From Fructobacillus sp. CRL 2054 (GTDB taxonomy: Bacteria > Bacillota > Bacilli > Lactobacillales > Lactobacillaceae), in assembly GCF_028764065.1 (NCBI RefSeq), contig NZ_JACOFN010000007.1:18844-82843 (forward strand): 64,000 nucleotides of DNA, read 5' to 3'. Position numbers and translations under genes: made by a program. Of the stretch, positions 1-8,109 are shown one piece after another. Under the pieces are notes generated by a model that saw only the letters and a program-made list of their open reading frames with translations, ran no database searches and had not been told where the DNA came from. Position 1 is the first letter of the stretch; each line of letters begins with the position of its first letter.

Positions 1-1
1 A

Positions 2-463
2 GCCTTCTTCCTGGTATCGACTTTGAAGGCTGGTGGCTCTGACTTTGCCGGTGTCTACATTCCAAGTCAATTGGATGAAAACTTGCAGGGAAAGGTCCGT
101 GAAGCTGCCAAGACTGCTGGCGTTTTGACAATTCAGACGCAGGTATTAGCTGATTTGACGGAGGCGACTTTGACAACGGCCTTTGAAAAAGCGGAAGCAG
201 CAGGGGATGATTTCTTGAACTTGGAGATTTCGGCGGCAGCACTTGGCGAATATGATGTTTCAGATATTGAGGCGATTTTATCGGATTTGTCTAATAAGTA
301 CGCTGATAAGGTTCACTTAATTTTGACTCTGACAGGGCAGTTGAACAAGGAAACCTTGGAAGCTTGGTTGATTTTACCATCCGCGCTTGTCACGTTGGCC
401 TTGTCTGGAAACTACCAAACACCACTCATTCAATCGACAATGAAAGAGTTGGGTTGGAACTAG
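2..463 (+). CDS. 3' part of an unidentified protein, cut by the window edge
   Basis: The reading frame is open from the first full codon of the window, so the true start lies upstream; the internal TTG at 23 is probably not the start. About 153 residues are visible, soluble in character, with Ala/Leu/Glu-rich helical stretches and no membrane segment or metal-binding motif that I recognise. It ends at TAG 461-463, about 70 nt before a good terminator, so it is the last gene of its unit. I do not recognise the family and assign no function. Confidence 0.6.
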   Translation, partial: AFFLVSTLKAGGSDFAGVYIPSQLDENLQGKVREAAKTAGVLTIQTQVLADLTEATLTTAFEKAEAAGDDFLNLEISAAALGEYDVSDIEAILSDLSNKYADKVHLILTLTGQLNKETLEAWLILPSALVTLALSGNYQTPLIQSTMKELGWN

Positions 464-534
464 TTCGTTTTCAATTTGAAGTAGACGTGGTATACTAGTT
501 CTTGACCAACTGGGTAGTATCTATCTACCTACCC

Positions 535-562
535 GGCACCCGTAAGGGTGTCGTTTTTTTTT
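535..562 (+). terminator. Rho-independent terminator
   Basis: A 7-bp stem (GGCACCC/GGGTGTC, one G-U pair) closed by a GTAA tetraloop is followed by nine T residues. A second hairpin, TGGGTAG/CTACCC at 511-534, sits directly before it. It probably ends the partial upstream gene. A promoter-like pair (TTTTCA 468-473, TATACT 491-496, 17-bp spacing) just before it leaves open that it ends a very short RNA. Confidence 0.8.
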
Positions 563-705
563 ACAATAAATTCCTTCAAAATAACTTGTATTGATTGGAA
601 TTAAGCGTTACAGTCAAAATGTTTACAGGATATTTTTCCTCTGTTTATTCATTAATGGATGGGAGAGAAAACTGATTCTTCATCAGTAAAAAGATTGGAG
701 AAATG

Positions 706-2715
706 ATGACGAATAAGAAAAAGTCGAAACTAAAATACGCGGCCTTTCTAATCACCCTAGGAATTGTCTACGGTGATATTGGAACTTCACCGCTTTATAC
801 GATGAACGCCATTATTGCTGGGAATACCAATACGGATAACCAGAAGCCCTTAGTGATTGGATCCATTTCCCTTGTCTTTTGGACCTTGATGCTGATTACG
901 ACCATTAAGTACGTTTTAATTGCCTTGAAGGCCGATCATCACGGTGAGGGTGGTATCTTCTCCCTTTATAGTCGTGTGCGGACGAAGAAAACAAAGTGGT
1001 TGATTCTGCCGGCCATGATTGGTGGGGCGGCCCTCTTAGCCGACGGGGCGTTAACACCGGCAGTGACGGTCACTTCAGCTGTTGAAGGATTAGCAGGCCA
1101 GGATTTTGGTCCGCTGACTTTTCCAACTGGAACAAAGTTTGTGGTACCAGTGGTACTAGCCATTCTCTTCTTTGTTTTCTCGCTTCAACGAAAGGGAACA
1201 ACGAAGATTGGTCGGCTTTTTGGACCGTTGATGTTTATCTGGTTTACCTTTATCGGTCTGTTTGGCTTGCTACAAATTATTCAGTACCCAGCTGTCCTGG
1301 CGGCCTTTTCGCCCGTTTATGCGGTACAAACGCTCTTTTCTTCCTATAACAGTCAGGGAATCCTAATTCTGGGAAGCATCTTCTTGGCGACAACTGGTGC
1401 GGAAGCTTTGTATTCGGACATGGGGCACGTTGGAAAGCATAATATTTATTTGTCCTGGCCATTTGTCTATTCCATGCTCATTTTGAATTACATGGGGCAG
1501 GGCGCTTGGGTCATTATGAATCAGCCATCCGGTACGAATCTGAACCTCTTCTTTGATATTTTGCCTAATCAGTGGCGTATTGTCGGGGTTATCTTGAGTA
1601 CGATTGCTGCCGTGATTGCTTCACAGGCCTTGATCACTGGGGCCTTTACCTTAGTTTCAGAGGCAATCTCACTGAAGATTATGCCCCGTTTACGGATCAC
1701 CTACCCAACAACGGCTCGTGGACAGATGTACATTGCCTTTGTAAATTGGCTACTCTTTGCCGTCGGTATTTTCGTGGTGCTCTTCTTTAAGACCTCGCAT
1801 CACATGGAATCAGCCTATGGCTTGGCCATTACGGTGACCATGCTGATGACCACACTTTTGCTCTTTGAGTTTATTCGCGGTATGTCAAAGTTGTCCTATG
1901 CTGTTATCTTTGCCGCGACTTTTGGTAGCTTAGAGACCTTATTCCTGGTTGCCAGTCTAGTAAAGTTTGTTCACGGTGGTTACTTTACGGTCATTTTGTT
2001 AATCTTGATTCTGTCTGTCATGGTCTTCTGGTACTACGGAAACAAGCGTCGAGAGGCTTTGTCTTTCAACAACGATTACCTATCACTGAAGGACTACCGT
2101 AATCAGTTGGTTAAGCTGTCACAGGACAGCGATGAACCGCTAATGGCCAATAATTTGGTCTACCTAGTCAACATTCACGATGACTATACATTGAAAAAGT
2201 CAGTCATCTATTCGCTGCTTGGCGCTCGTCCTAAGCGCGCGAAAGTTTACTGGTTTGTGACCATTCGCGAAGGCCGTAACCCCTATGAAAAGTCTTACTC
2301 CATCGATCAGATGGGCACGAAGAACATCGTTCGAGTGGTCTTGTACCTTGGCTTCAAGGTCAATCCAGAGTTGGAATACTTTATCCGACAGATTGCGAAG
2401 ACCTTGGTTCGTGAAGGCTATTTGGAACCACAGAAGGTTCGTTACGGATTGGATATGAAACGTTCCATGGGGGACTTCAAGTACATTTTGACCAACAATT
2501 ACTATACGGATTTGGAAGCTGTGACCCACATTTCTTCTTGGGACCGCTTCTTGATTGCCGGTCGTGTGCTGCTCCAGTCACACTCAGTTAACCTTCGCTC
2601 CTTCTACCGCCTGCGTTTCTCTGACACGGTGGAGGAAGTTGTGCCACTCTTTATGGAAAAGCCTCAGGCGTCAAAGCTTGAACGCATCGAAGTCATTAAT
2701 GAACCGAGTGAATAA
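706..2715 (+). CDS. kup: Kup-family potassium uptake protein
   Basis: Secondary K+ transporter of the KUP/HAK/KT family, moving K+ into the cell probably with protons. The N-terminal half has about twelve hydrophobic segments. The Kup signature GDIGTSPLYT lies at about residues 24-33, followed by the GEGG motif (about residues 79-82) and GALTPAVTV. The last 200 residues form the hydrophilic cytosolic domain usual in the family, and the total length (669 aa) is typical. Two ATGs are adjacent at 703 and 706; the GGAG at 697-700 is better spaced for 706. A 6-bp hairpin (ACTGAT/ATCAGT, 671-687) lies just before the ribosome site. It is monocistronic, between two terminators. K+ importers are often controlled by c-di-AMP, but I could not recognise a ydaO-type aptamer in the 140-nt leader. 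Confidence 0.95.
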   Translation: MTNKKKSKLKYAAFLITLGIVYGDIGTSPLYTMNAIIAGNTNTDNQKPLVIGSISLVFWTLMLITTIKYVLIALKADHHGEGGIFSLYSRVRTKKTKWLILPAMIGGAALLADGALTPAVTVTSAVEGLAGQDFGPLTFPTGTKFVVPVVLAILFFVFSLQRKGTTKIGRLFGPLMFIWFTFIGLFGLLQIIQYPAVLAAFSPVYAVQTLFSSYNSQGILILGSIFLATTGAEALYSDMGHVGKHNIYLSWPFVYSMLILNYMGQGAWVIMNQPSGTNLNLFFDILPNQWRIVGVILSTIAAVIASQALITGAFTLVSEAISLKIMPRLRITYPTTARGQMYIAFVNWLLFAVGIFVVLFFKTSHHMESAYGLAITVTMLMTTLLLFEFIRGMSKLSYAVIFAATFGSLETLFLVASLVKFVHGGYFTVILLILILSVMVFWYYGNKRREALSFNNDYLSLKDYRNQLVKLSQDSDEPLMANNLVYLVNIHDDYTLKKSVIYSLLGARPKRAKVYWFVTIREGRNPYEKSYSIDQMGTKNIVRVVLYLGFKVNPELEYFIRQIAKTLVREGYLEPQKVRYGLDMKRSMGDFKYILTNNYYTDLEAVTHISSWDRFLIAGRVLLQSHSVNLRSFYRLRFSDTVEEVVPLFMEKPQASKLERIEVINEPSE

Positions 2716-2723
2716 AGAAAAAA

Positions 2724-2752
2724 CAGCAGGTATTGAACCTGCTGGTTTTTTT
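2724..2752. terminator. Bidirectional terminator between kup and the amidase gene
   Basis: An 8-bp perfect stem CAGCAGGT/ACCTGCTG with a 5-nt loop is flanked by an A-run on the left and a T-run on the right. It can therefore stop the rightward kup transcript and the leftward amidase transcript. Confidence 0.85.
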
Positions 2753-2761
2753 ATGTGGTAA

Positions 2762-3610
2762 TTAATTTGTTTGAATGTAATTGTAAAGTCCGTTGGTAAT
2801 GTCCTTTGCGATCTTCTCTTGATAAGATGTGGACTTAATATAGTTCAGGTCTTTATCAGAATCAATGAAGCCAAGTTCGAGAAGAACGGCTGGACGGGTG
2901 ACGTCTTTTATAACTAGGTAAGGGATGGAATCATAACCGCGGTTTTGCAAAGGTAAATTGTTCAAGGACTTGGAAAGTGATTGAACCAATCCGAGTGAAT
3001 TACTGTTGTAGTAGTACTGGGAAATACCTGAAGCTGAGTTATGGGTTCCTGATGCATCAAAGTGGAAGGAGATTTGTGCGTCTGCTTGGTACTTTTCCGC
3101 GGTGCGTGGAATATAGAGCAGGGGCACAATCACATCAGTGGAACGAGTCATCAAGACACGAGCACCGGTCTTTTCCAATTCCTTCCTTGTTGCAAGGGCT
3201 GTTTTCAAGGTGTAGGTCTTTTCGTAGTACTTATTGTTGTAAGACATGGCACCGGTATCGGAACCACCGTGGCCAGGATCCAAGACGATGGTTGCTTCGG
3301 ATAGTGCCGTTGGCTTCTTTAAGAAGGTGTTGTTGGCAACCCAGGAAGCGACCCAGCCCTCTTGGTCGTCCTTCGAGTCTTTTACGTACCACCAGCCGTT
3401 TTGTCGTTTCAAAACGGTCAACTTTGTACCGGACTTCAAAGCCAGAATCTTTTTAGAGGTTCGGCTGGGTCCCTTGCGCAAGGGAACATCATCTGGTCGG
3501 GTGGTTAGCTGGTTCTGCTGAGAAAGCGAGAGGACCAGTAGGAAGGTGGTCAGGGTAATTAATCCGAGGACCGACAGGCCAATTTTATTATTTTTAATCC
3601 AATCAATCAT
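2762..3610 (-). CDS. N-acetylmuramoyl-L-alanine amidase with SH3b domain
   Basis: Cell-wall hydrolase that cuts the amide bond between MurNAc and the stem peptide. Residues 1-11 are basic and residues 12-30 form one hydrophobic segment with no clear cleavage site, so it is either a signal peptide or a membrane anchor. A bacterial SH3 domain follows (about 38-95, with GTKLTVLKRQNGWWYVK-like strands). An Amidase_3 (LytC/CwlC-like) domain covers about 105-280: DPGHGG with the first zinc-ligand His, a Glu near the KYYEKTYT segment, SFHFDAS with the second His, and LLELGFID near the end with the catalytic Glu. The protein is 282 aa, compact and single-domain. It converges on kup and its 5' end lies back to back with the ABC-F promoter region. 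The ribosome site (AAAGAG) is weak. Confidence 0.9.
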   Translation of the reverse strand: MIDWIKNNKIGLSVLGLITLTTFLLVLSLSQQNQLTTRPDDVPLRKGPSRTSKKILALKSGTKLTVLKRQNGWWYVKDSKDDQEGWVASWVANNTFLKKPTALSEATIVLDPGHGGSDTGAMSYNNKYYEKTYTLKTALATRKELEKTGARVLMTRSTDVIVPLLYIPRTAEKYQADAQISFHFDASGTHNSASGISQYYYNSNSLGLVQSLSKSLNNLPLQNRGYDSIPYLVIKDVTRPAVLLELGFIDSDKDLNYIKSTSYQEKIAKDITNGLYNYIQTN

Positions 3611-3661
3611 AAAATGACTCTTTTTCTTTCACAAACTTTCTTAAATAGTTTACCACGACGG

Positions 3662-3690
3662 CCGACAAAACCGGTTAAATTAAGTATAAT
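3662..3690 (+). promoter_or_regulatory. Promoter of the ABC-F gene, predicted to give a leaderless mRNA
   Basis: CCGACA (3662-3667), a 17-bp spacer and a perfect TATAAT (3685-3690). Transcription would start about 7 nt after the -10 box, at 3697-3698, which is the A of the ATG at 3698. No proper Shine-Dalgarno sequence can fit between them. Confidence 0.6.
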
Positions 3691-3697
3691 AGAAAGC

Positions 3698-5608
3698 ATG
3701 AAACAATTCCGAGTAGAAAATTTAACTTCCGTATATGGCGAAAAAGTCCTTTTTGAGGACCTTTCCTTCTTAATCTCTTCTGGCGACCGTGTGGGTCTGG
3801 TTGGTGTGAACGGGTCGGGGAAGACAACCTTGTTGAACGCCCTCTCTGGTAAGCATCCAGCCGACAGTGGTACGATTACGACCCAGAACGACTTTCGCAT
3901 TGGTTACCTGGAACAGGACCCTGATTTGGATGGGCACCTAACGGTCTTGGATGCCGTTTATGCTGGTGACCAGCCTGTTTTTAAGACGGTACGTGCCTAT
4001 CAGGAAGCCTTAGAGGCCTTTTCTTTGAATCCCGAGGATACCAAAGCGGCCGACCGTTTCGAGAAGGCACAAGCTGCTATGGACCGCGATGATGCCTGGA
4101 CCATTGAATCGCAAATCAAAACAATTTTAACCCAGCTACATTTAACGGACTTAAAAGCCGAGGTAAAGAATCTTTCCGGTGGTCAGAAGAAGCGTGTGGG
4201 GATGGCTCAGGTTTTGATTCAAGAGCCGGACTTGTTGATTCTTGACGAGCCAACCAACCACTTGGATTTTGATTCCATCGCCTGGTTGGAGCAGTACCTG
4301 GCCAAGTACAAGGGTGCCTTGCTAACCGTTACCCACGACCGTTACTTCCTGGACCGTGTTACCAACCGTATTTTTGAACTTTCCTTTGGAAAGCTCTACG
4401 AATACGAGGGGAACTACCAAGATTACTTGGAAGGTAAGGCGCAACGTCAAGAGGATGAAGCGCTTGCTGAACACAAGCGTGAAAAGAAGTACGAGCAGGA
4501 AAAAATTTGGATGAATAAATCCGCCCGTGCTCGTACAACCAAGCAAAAGGGCCGTGAGAAGACCTTTGCCCAGTTGGAAGAGTCCATGGGACAGGTTAAG
4601 CAAGACGAAGACATCGAGTTGTCTTTGGGCCAGTCGCGCTTGGGTAAGAAAGTCATGAAGCTGGAACACGCGACTTTGGCATTTGGCGATAAGTTGATTT
4701 TCAAAGACTTGTCCATGTTGCTTGGACAGCGAGATCGAATTGGAATTACGGGCCCAAACGGAGTTGGAAAGTCTTCACTACTAAACGTTTTGGCCGGTCG
4801 CTTGCCTTTAACTGACGGTATCTTTGAAGTGGGCCAGACGGTCAAGCTTGGTTACTACACGCAGGTGACGGAAGAGATTCCTGACGATAAGCGTGTCATC
4901 GAGTACTTGACGGACGTGGCCTCCACTATCAAGGATGAGAACGGTCAGTCTTTGTCAGCCAAGGATTTGCTGGAACAGTTCCTCTTTCCACCATTTATGC
5001 ACGGAACACTTGTCCGTAAGTTGTCTGGTGGGGAACGGCGTCGTCTCTACCTGTTGAAGATTCTGATGCAAGCACCAAACGTTTTGCTCTTAGATGAGCC
5101 AACCAATGATTTGGACATTGGCACTTTGACGGTTTTGGAGAATTTCTTAGCTCGTTTTGCCGGAACCATTGTGACGGTTTCCCACGATCGTTACTTCTTG
5201 GATTCGGTTGCCGATTACGGTTACTACCTATCAGGTGGTGGTGAAGTCGACCGTTATAACGGTGCCTTCTCAGACTATTTGGATGAAGTTATCCTTCCAC
5301 AGGAAAGCGGGAATGGTCAGGCTTCTGTTAAGGAAGAAAAGGCTGCTGAAGACAGTCCTAAACCAAAGAAGCAAGAGAAAAAACGTAAGCTAACTTATAA
5401 AGAAAAGCAAGAATGGGAAACGATTGAAGATGATATTGCTGCTTTGGAAGAGCAAGTTGATTCTTTGAATACTGATATTGCTGAATGTGGATCAGACTAT
5501 GGTAAAATCGTGACAATTCAATCAGAATTAGATGAAAAGCAGGCCGCTTTGGATGAAAAGATGAGCCGCTGGGAATATCTTTCTGAAATTGTTGAAGGAC
5601 AGGACTAA
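3698..5608 (+). CDS. ABC-F family ATPase (YfmR/Uup-like)
   Basis: Cytosolic ribosome-associated ATPase with two ABC domains and no membrane part. The first domain carries Walker A GVNGSGKTT, signature LSGGQKKR and Walker B LLILDEPTNHLD. The second has GPNGVGKSS, LSGGERRR and LLLDEPTNDLD. The charged interdomain linker lies at about residues 240-300. The C-terminal 90 residues are a Lys/Glu-rich coiled coil (KRKLTYKEKQEWETIEDD onward) typical of the YfmR/Uup branch. I placed the start at ATG 3698 (636 aa) because homology begins at MKQFRVENLT; an open frame runs back to 3614 but carries no family sequence and lies upstream of the promoter. YfmR-like proteins help resolve stalled ribosomes; an antibiotic-resistance role is less likely given the C-terminal domain. 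Confidence 0.9.
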   Translation: MKQFRVENLTSVYGEKVLFEDLSFLISSGDRVGLVGVNGSGKTTLLNALSGKHPADSGTITTQNDFRIGYLEQDPDLDGHLTVLDAVYAGDQPVFKTVRAYQEALEAFSLNPEDTKAADRFEKAQAAMDRDDAWTIESQIKTILTQLHLTDLKAEVKNLSGGQKKRVGMAQVLIQEPDLLILDEPTNHLDFDSIAWLEQYLAKYKGALLTVTHDRYFLDRVTNRIFELSFGKLYEYEGNYQDYLEGKAQRQEDEALAEHKREKKYEQEKIWMNKSARARTTKQKGREKTFAQLEESMGQVKQDEDIELSLGQSRLGKKVMKLEHATLAFGDKLIFKDLSMLLGQRDRIGITGPNGVGKSSLLNVLAGRLPLTDGIFEVGQTVKLGYYTQVTEEIPDDKRVIEYLTDVASTIKDENGQSLSAKDLLEQFLFPPFMHGTLVRKLSGGERRRLYLLKILMQAPNVLLLDEPTNDLDIGTLTVLENFLARFAGTIVTVSHDRYFLDSVADYGYYLSGGGEVDRYNGAFSDYLDEVILPQESGNGQASVKEEKAAEDSPKPKKQEKKRKLTYKEKQEWETIEDDIAALEEQVDSLNTDIAECGSDYGKIVTIQSELDEKQAALDEKMSRWEYLSEIVEGQD

Positions 5609-5622
5609 GGTCCTGTTTTTTT
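5599..5622 (+). terminator. Terminator overlapping the ABC-F stop codon
   Basis: Stem ACAGGAC/GTCCTGT (7 bp), loop TAAG, then a run of seven Ts. The left arm is still coding and the stop TAA lies in the loop. Confidence 0.85.
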
Positions 5623-5673
5623 ATTGAATTTTTTTACCGTTCATTCGTATCAATCCTAAAAGGGGAAATACAG

Positions 5674-6615
5674 ATGAATCAGAAAGAGTTCTTGTTGGCC
5701 ATTCATTTAACGAAAGGAATTGGCCTTGTTCGTAAGGAAAAAATTATTCGAGCAATTGAAGCAGAACAGGTGGAAACGAAATACCCCTGGTCCTTTGCGG
5801 AACTAATCGCTGTTTTAGAATTAAGAGGGCAAGAGCGATTGGTTAATCAGCTAGCGACTGCTTATCAGGAGGGCCTTTTGCTGGCGAGGAATTACCCGGA
5901 TGCCTACCTTTCGTACTTTGATGACGAGTATCCGCCATTGCTAAAGGAGAGTTATCAGACACCGCTGATTCTCTTTTATAAGGGGGACTTGCGGGCATTG
6001 CAGTTGCCTGCTTTGGCAGTGGTAGGGACCCGAACGGCAACGGCCTACGGCCAGGAAGTGTTGAGAGATTTGCTGCCACCCTTGCTTGAAAGGGGAATTG
6101 CCATTGTATCTGGTTTAGCGAAGGGGATTGATGTGATGGCGCATCAGGTGACTTTTGCACATGGGGGTGTTCCGATTGCGGTGATCGGATCAGGGATTGG
6201 ACGGGCCTATCCGGTACAAAACAGACGTTTGCAGGAGCAGGTAGCGGAACAGGGACTCTTATTATCCGAGTATCCACGAAACGTCGGCCCCAGTCGGGGA
6301 CACTTTCCAGAAAGGAATCGAATCATTGCGGGCTTAACCCGAGCAACCCTGGTTGTGGAAGCTAAGAAACGGTCAGGCTCTCTAATTACGGCTAATTTAG
6401 CCTTACAGAATAACCGGGAGGTTTTTGCAGTACCCGGTTCTATTTTTTCCGCAGAATCCCGTGGTTGCCATGAAATTATTCAGGCGGGAGCAGTGCCTGT
6501 CCAATCAGTTGAAGATATTCTAAAAAAATGCAAATTTTACAAATTGATGTCATTTCCTTTAAAATTCATACCGAATCGGGAAGAACTGTGCTATGATTTA
6601 TACAACTTTAAGTGA
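5674..6615 (+). CDS. dprA: DNA-processing protein DprA (Smf)
   Basis: Loads RecA onto incoming single-stranded DNA during natural transformation. A helical N-terminal region (1-80) precedes the Rossmann-like DprA fold (about 85-285). Visible motifs: VVGTRTATAYG, IVSGLAKGID, GSGIGRAYP, GHFPERNRIIAG, KKRSGSLITANLAL and VFAVPGS. It starts at ATG 5674 after AAAGGGG. The conserved part ends near SVEDIL (about residue 283). The last 30 residues (Lys/Phe/Leu/Tyr-rich) do not look like family sequence and overlap the promoter of the codBA leader. dprA is normally directly followed by topA in relatives; here codBA and a PNPOx-like gene lie between. The stop TGA is itself part of the PyrR-binding hairpin. 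Confidence 0.92.
   Translation: MNQKEFLLAIHLTKGIGLVRKEKIIRAIEAEQVETKYPWSFAELIAVLELRGQERLVNQLATAYQEGLLLARNYPDAYLSYFDDEYPPLLKESYQTPLILFYKGDLRALQLPALAVVGTRTATAYGQEVLRDLLPPLLERGIAIVSGLAKGIDVMAHQVTFAHGGVPIAVIGSGIGRAYPVQNRRLQEQVAEQGLLLSEYPRNVGPSRGHFPERNRIIAGLTRATLVVEAKKRSGSLITANLALQNNREVFAVPGSIFSAESRGCHEIIQAGAVPVQSVEDILKKCKFYKLMSFPLKFIPNREELCYDLYNFK
6589..6597 (+). promoter_or_regulatory. Extended -10 promoter of the codBA leader
   Basis: TG-C-TATGAT inside the 3' end of dprA, with no good -35 box. The predicted start near 6604 puts the PyrR-binding hairpin at the very 5' end of the RNA. Confidence 0.5.
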
Positions 6616-6714
6616 TTCAGAGAAATCAGAAGTTGCAAAATATTAAATTTTACCTGGGGTTTTTAGACCCTTTTTGCAGCGCTCTGAATCACCGATGGTT
6701 CGAAGCGCTTTTTT
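6612..6714 (+). promoter_or_regulatory. PyrR-type transcription attenuator upstream of codBA
   Basis: Three mutually exclusive elements are visible. (1) Hairpin TGATT-CAGAGA-AATCA at 6613-6628: the hexaloop matches the PyrR loop consensus CNGNGA, and the stem pairs differ from the usual ones but are all complementary. (2) Antiterminator: 6612-6622 is perfectly complementary over 11 bp to 6682-6692. (3) Terminator: AGCGCT (6678-6683) pairs with AGCGCT (6704-6709), followed by six Ts. When UMP is high, PyrR would hold hairpin 1 and let the terminator form. This is the known mechanism for pyr genes in Firmicutes and for some uracil permease genes. A further small hairpin (GGGT/ACCC, about 6657-6670) has no assigned role. 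Confidence 0.8.
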
Positions 6715-6738
6715 CTTTGCAATGAATGGGGGAGTCTG

Positions 6739-8109
6739 ATGGATAATCAAAAACACTATCGTGTTCGGCCAATTCCGGCCGAAGAACGAAACCTAGGTAA
6801 GTGGGACATGTTTGCCACTTGGTTTGGGGCCAATGCGAACAACGGAACTTGGTACATTGGTGGAATCATCGCGGCCTGTGGCATGATTGGTGGACTATGG
6901 GCATTGCTCATTGCCTCGATTTTGTCTTATATCTTCTTAAGTTTTATTTCCTTTATGGGTTACAAGACCGGTCTTTCGACTACCACGCTGAGCCGTGCAA
7001 CCTTTGGAATTCGTGGCAGTATCATTCCATCCATGATTAACTTCATTATGTTTATGGGTTGGACGGCGGTGAACACATTCATTGCGGCCACATCGCTTTC
7101 TTTCATCTTTCACAGTTTCTTTGGTTGGCCTGTCTACGGTCAAGCTGGTGGAAACAAGGGCTTGATTGTCGGCATTCTGATTATGTCGGCCTTGCACATC
7201 ATGAGTATTATTTCTGGACAAAAGTCGGTCCGAATTATTGAACGAATTGGGATTCTTTTGGTTATCTTCTTCGTTCTCTGGGAGGGCATCGTGGTTTTTC
7301 GTCACGTTTCCTTTAACGAATTGGTGAACTGGGTGGTACCCGCTAAGGACCGGATGCAGTTCGGAGCAGCCATCGATATCTTAGCGGCCTTTAACCTGGC
7401 CTGGGTCACTTCAGCAGCAGACTTCTCGCGTTTTGCAAAGACCAAGACGGTTTCAACGGTATCTTCCTTCTGGGGTGCCTTGGTTGGTGTCGTTGCCTTT
7501 GCGGCCATGGGTTTGAGTACGGCCATTTCGATTGCTTTGACGACGGGCATTTACAAGCCTGACAACTCTGATCCATCAACGGTTGCTAATGAACTGGGAT
7601 TGGGAACGATTGCCATGATTGTTATCGTTTTGACGAGTATGACGGCCAACGCGGTCAACTTGCAGGCCGCGGGTTCTGCTTTGAATAACATCTTCAGCAA
7701 AATTTCTCTTCGAAACGCACTCTTGATTTCAACGATTATCGCCACTATCTTTACCTTTATTCCAGTTATTAACGGGGATTTCCTAGCGGACTTTACCGCC
7801 TTCCTGGACTACATCGGGATGTTCCTTGGCCCAATCATTGCCATCATGATTGTTGATTACTTCTTACTCCACAAGGCTGATTACCAGCGCCAAAACTTTG
7901 AGAAAAGTCAGGGGCGTTTCTGGTTCAAAGGTGGCTATAACTTCATGGTGATTGCTCTCTGGGTTGTTGGGGTTTTGATGTATCTCTACCTCTCAAACGT
8001 AGAATTTTTGAAGGATACTACCGGGGCGACTTTCCTAGTCATGGTTGTGATTGGGGTTGTCTACTACGCCTTAGTAAAGTTGACGAATCGTTCAGGTGAA
8101 GCACAATGA
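6739..8109 (+). CDS. codB: Cytosine permease (NCS1 family)
   Basis: Membrane importer of cytosine, 456 aa with about twelve hydrophobic segments, as usual for NCS1 transporters. N-terminal features are WDMFATWFGANANNGTWY and the conserved Gly-rich first helices. It sits directly after a PyrR attenuator and overlaps codA by 4 nt (ATGA), so the two are translationally coupled. The ribosome site GGGGGAG (6727-6733) lies 5 nt before the ATG. Imported cytosine is deaminated to uracil for UMP salvage. Another NCS1 substrate is possible, but the partner gene makes cytosine by far the best guess. Confidence 0.93.
   Translation: MDNQKHYRVRPIPAEERNLGKWDMFATWFGANANNGTWYIGGIIAACGMIGGLWALLIASILSYIFLSFISFMGYKTGLSTTTLSRATFGIRGSIIPSMINFIMFMGWTAVNTFIAATSLSFIFHSFFGWPVYGQAGGNKGLIVGILIMSALHIMSIISGQKSVRIIERIGILLVIFFVLWEGIVVFRHVSFNELVNWVVPAKDRMQFGAAIDILAAFNLAWVTSAADFSRFAKTKTVSTVSSFWGALVGVVAFAAMGLSTAISIALTTGIYKPDNSDPSTVANELGLGTIAMIVIVLTSMTANAVNLQAAGSALNNIFSKISLRNALLISTIIATIFTFIPVINGDFLADFTAFLDYIGMFLGPIIAIMIVDYFLLHKADYQRQNFEKSQGRFWFKGGYNFMVIALWVVGVLMYLYLSNVEFLKDTTGATFLVMVVIGVVYYALVKLTNRSGEAQ

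Noticed and set aside
563..702. c-di-AMP (ydaO) riboswitch before kup
   Set aside because: The region is only about 140 nt, AT-rich, and lacks the conserved ydaO blocks; only a small 6-bp hairpin is seen.
5674..6615. Frameshift at the dprA end
   Set aside because: The catalytic fold is complete and in frame; only the last 30 residues are unusual, which insertion of codBA explains without a frameshift.
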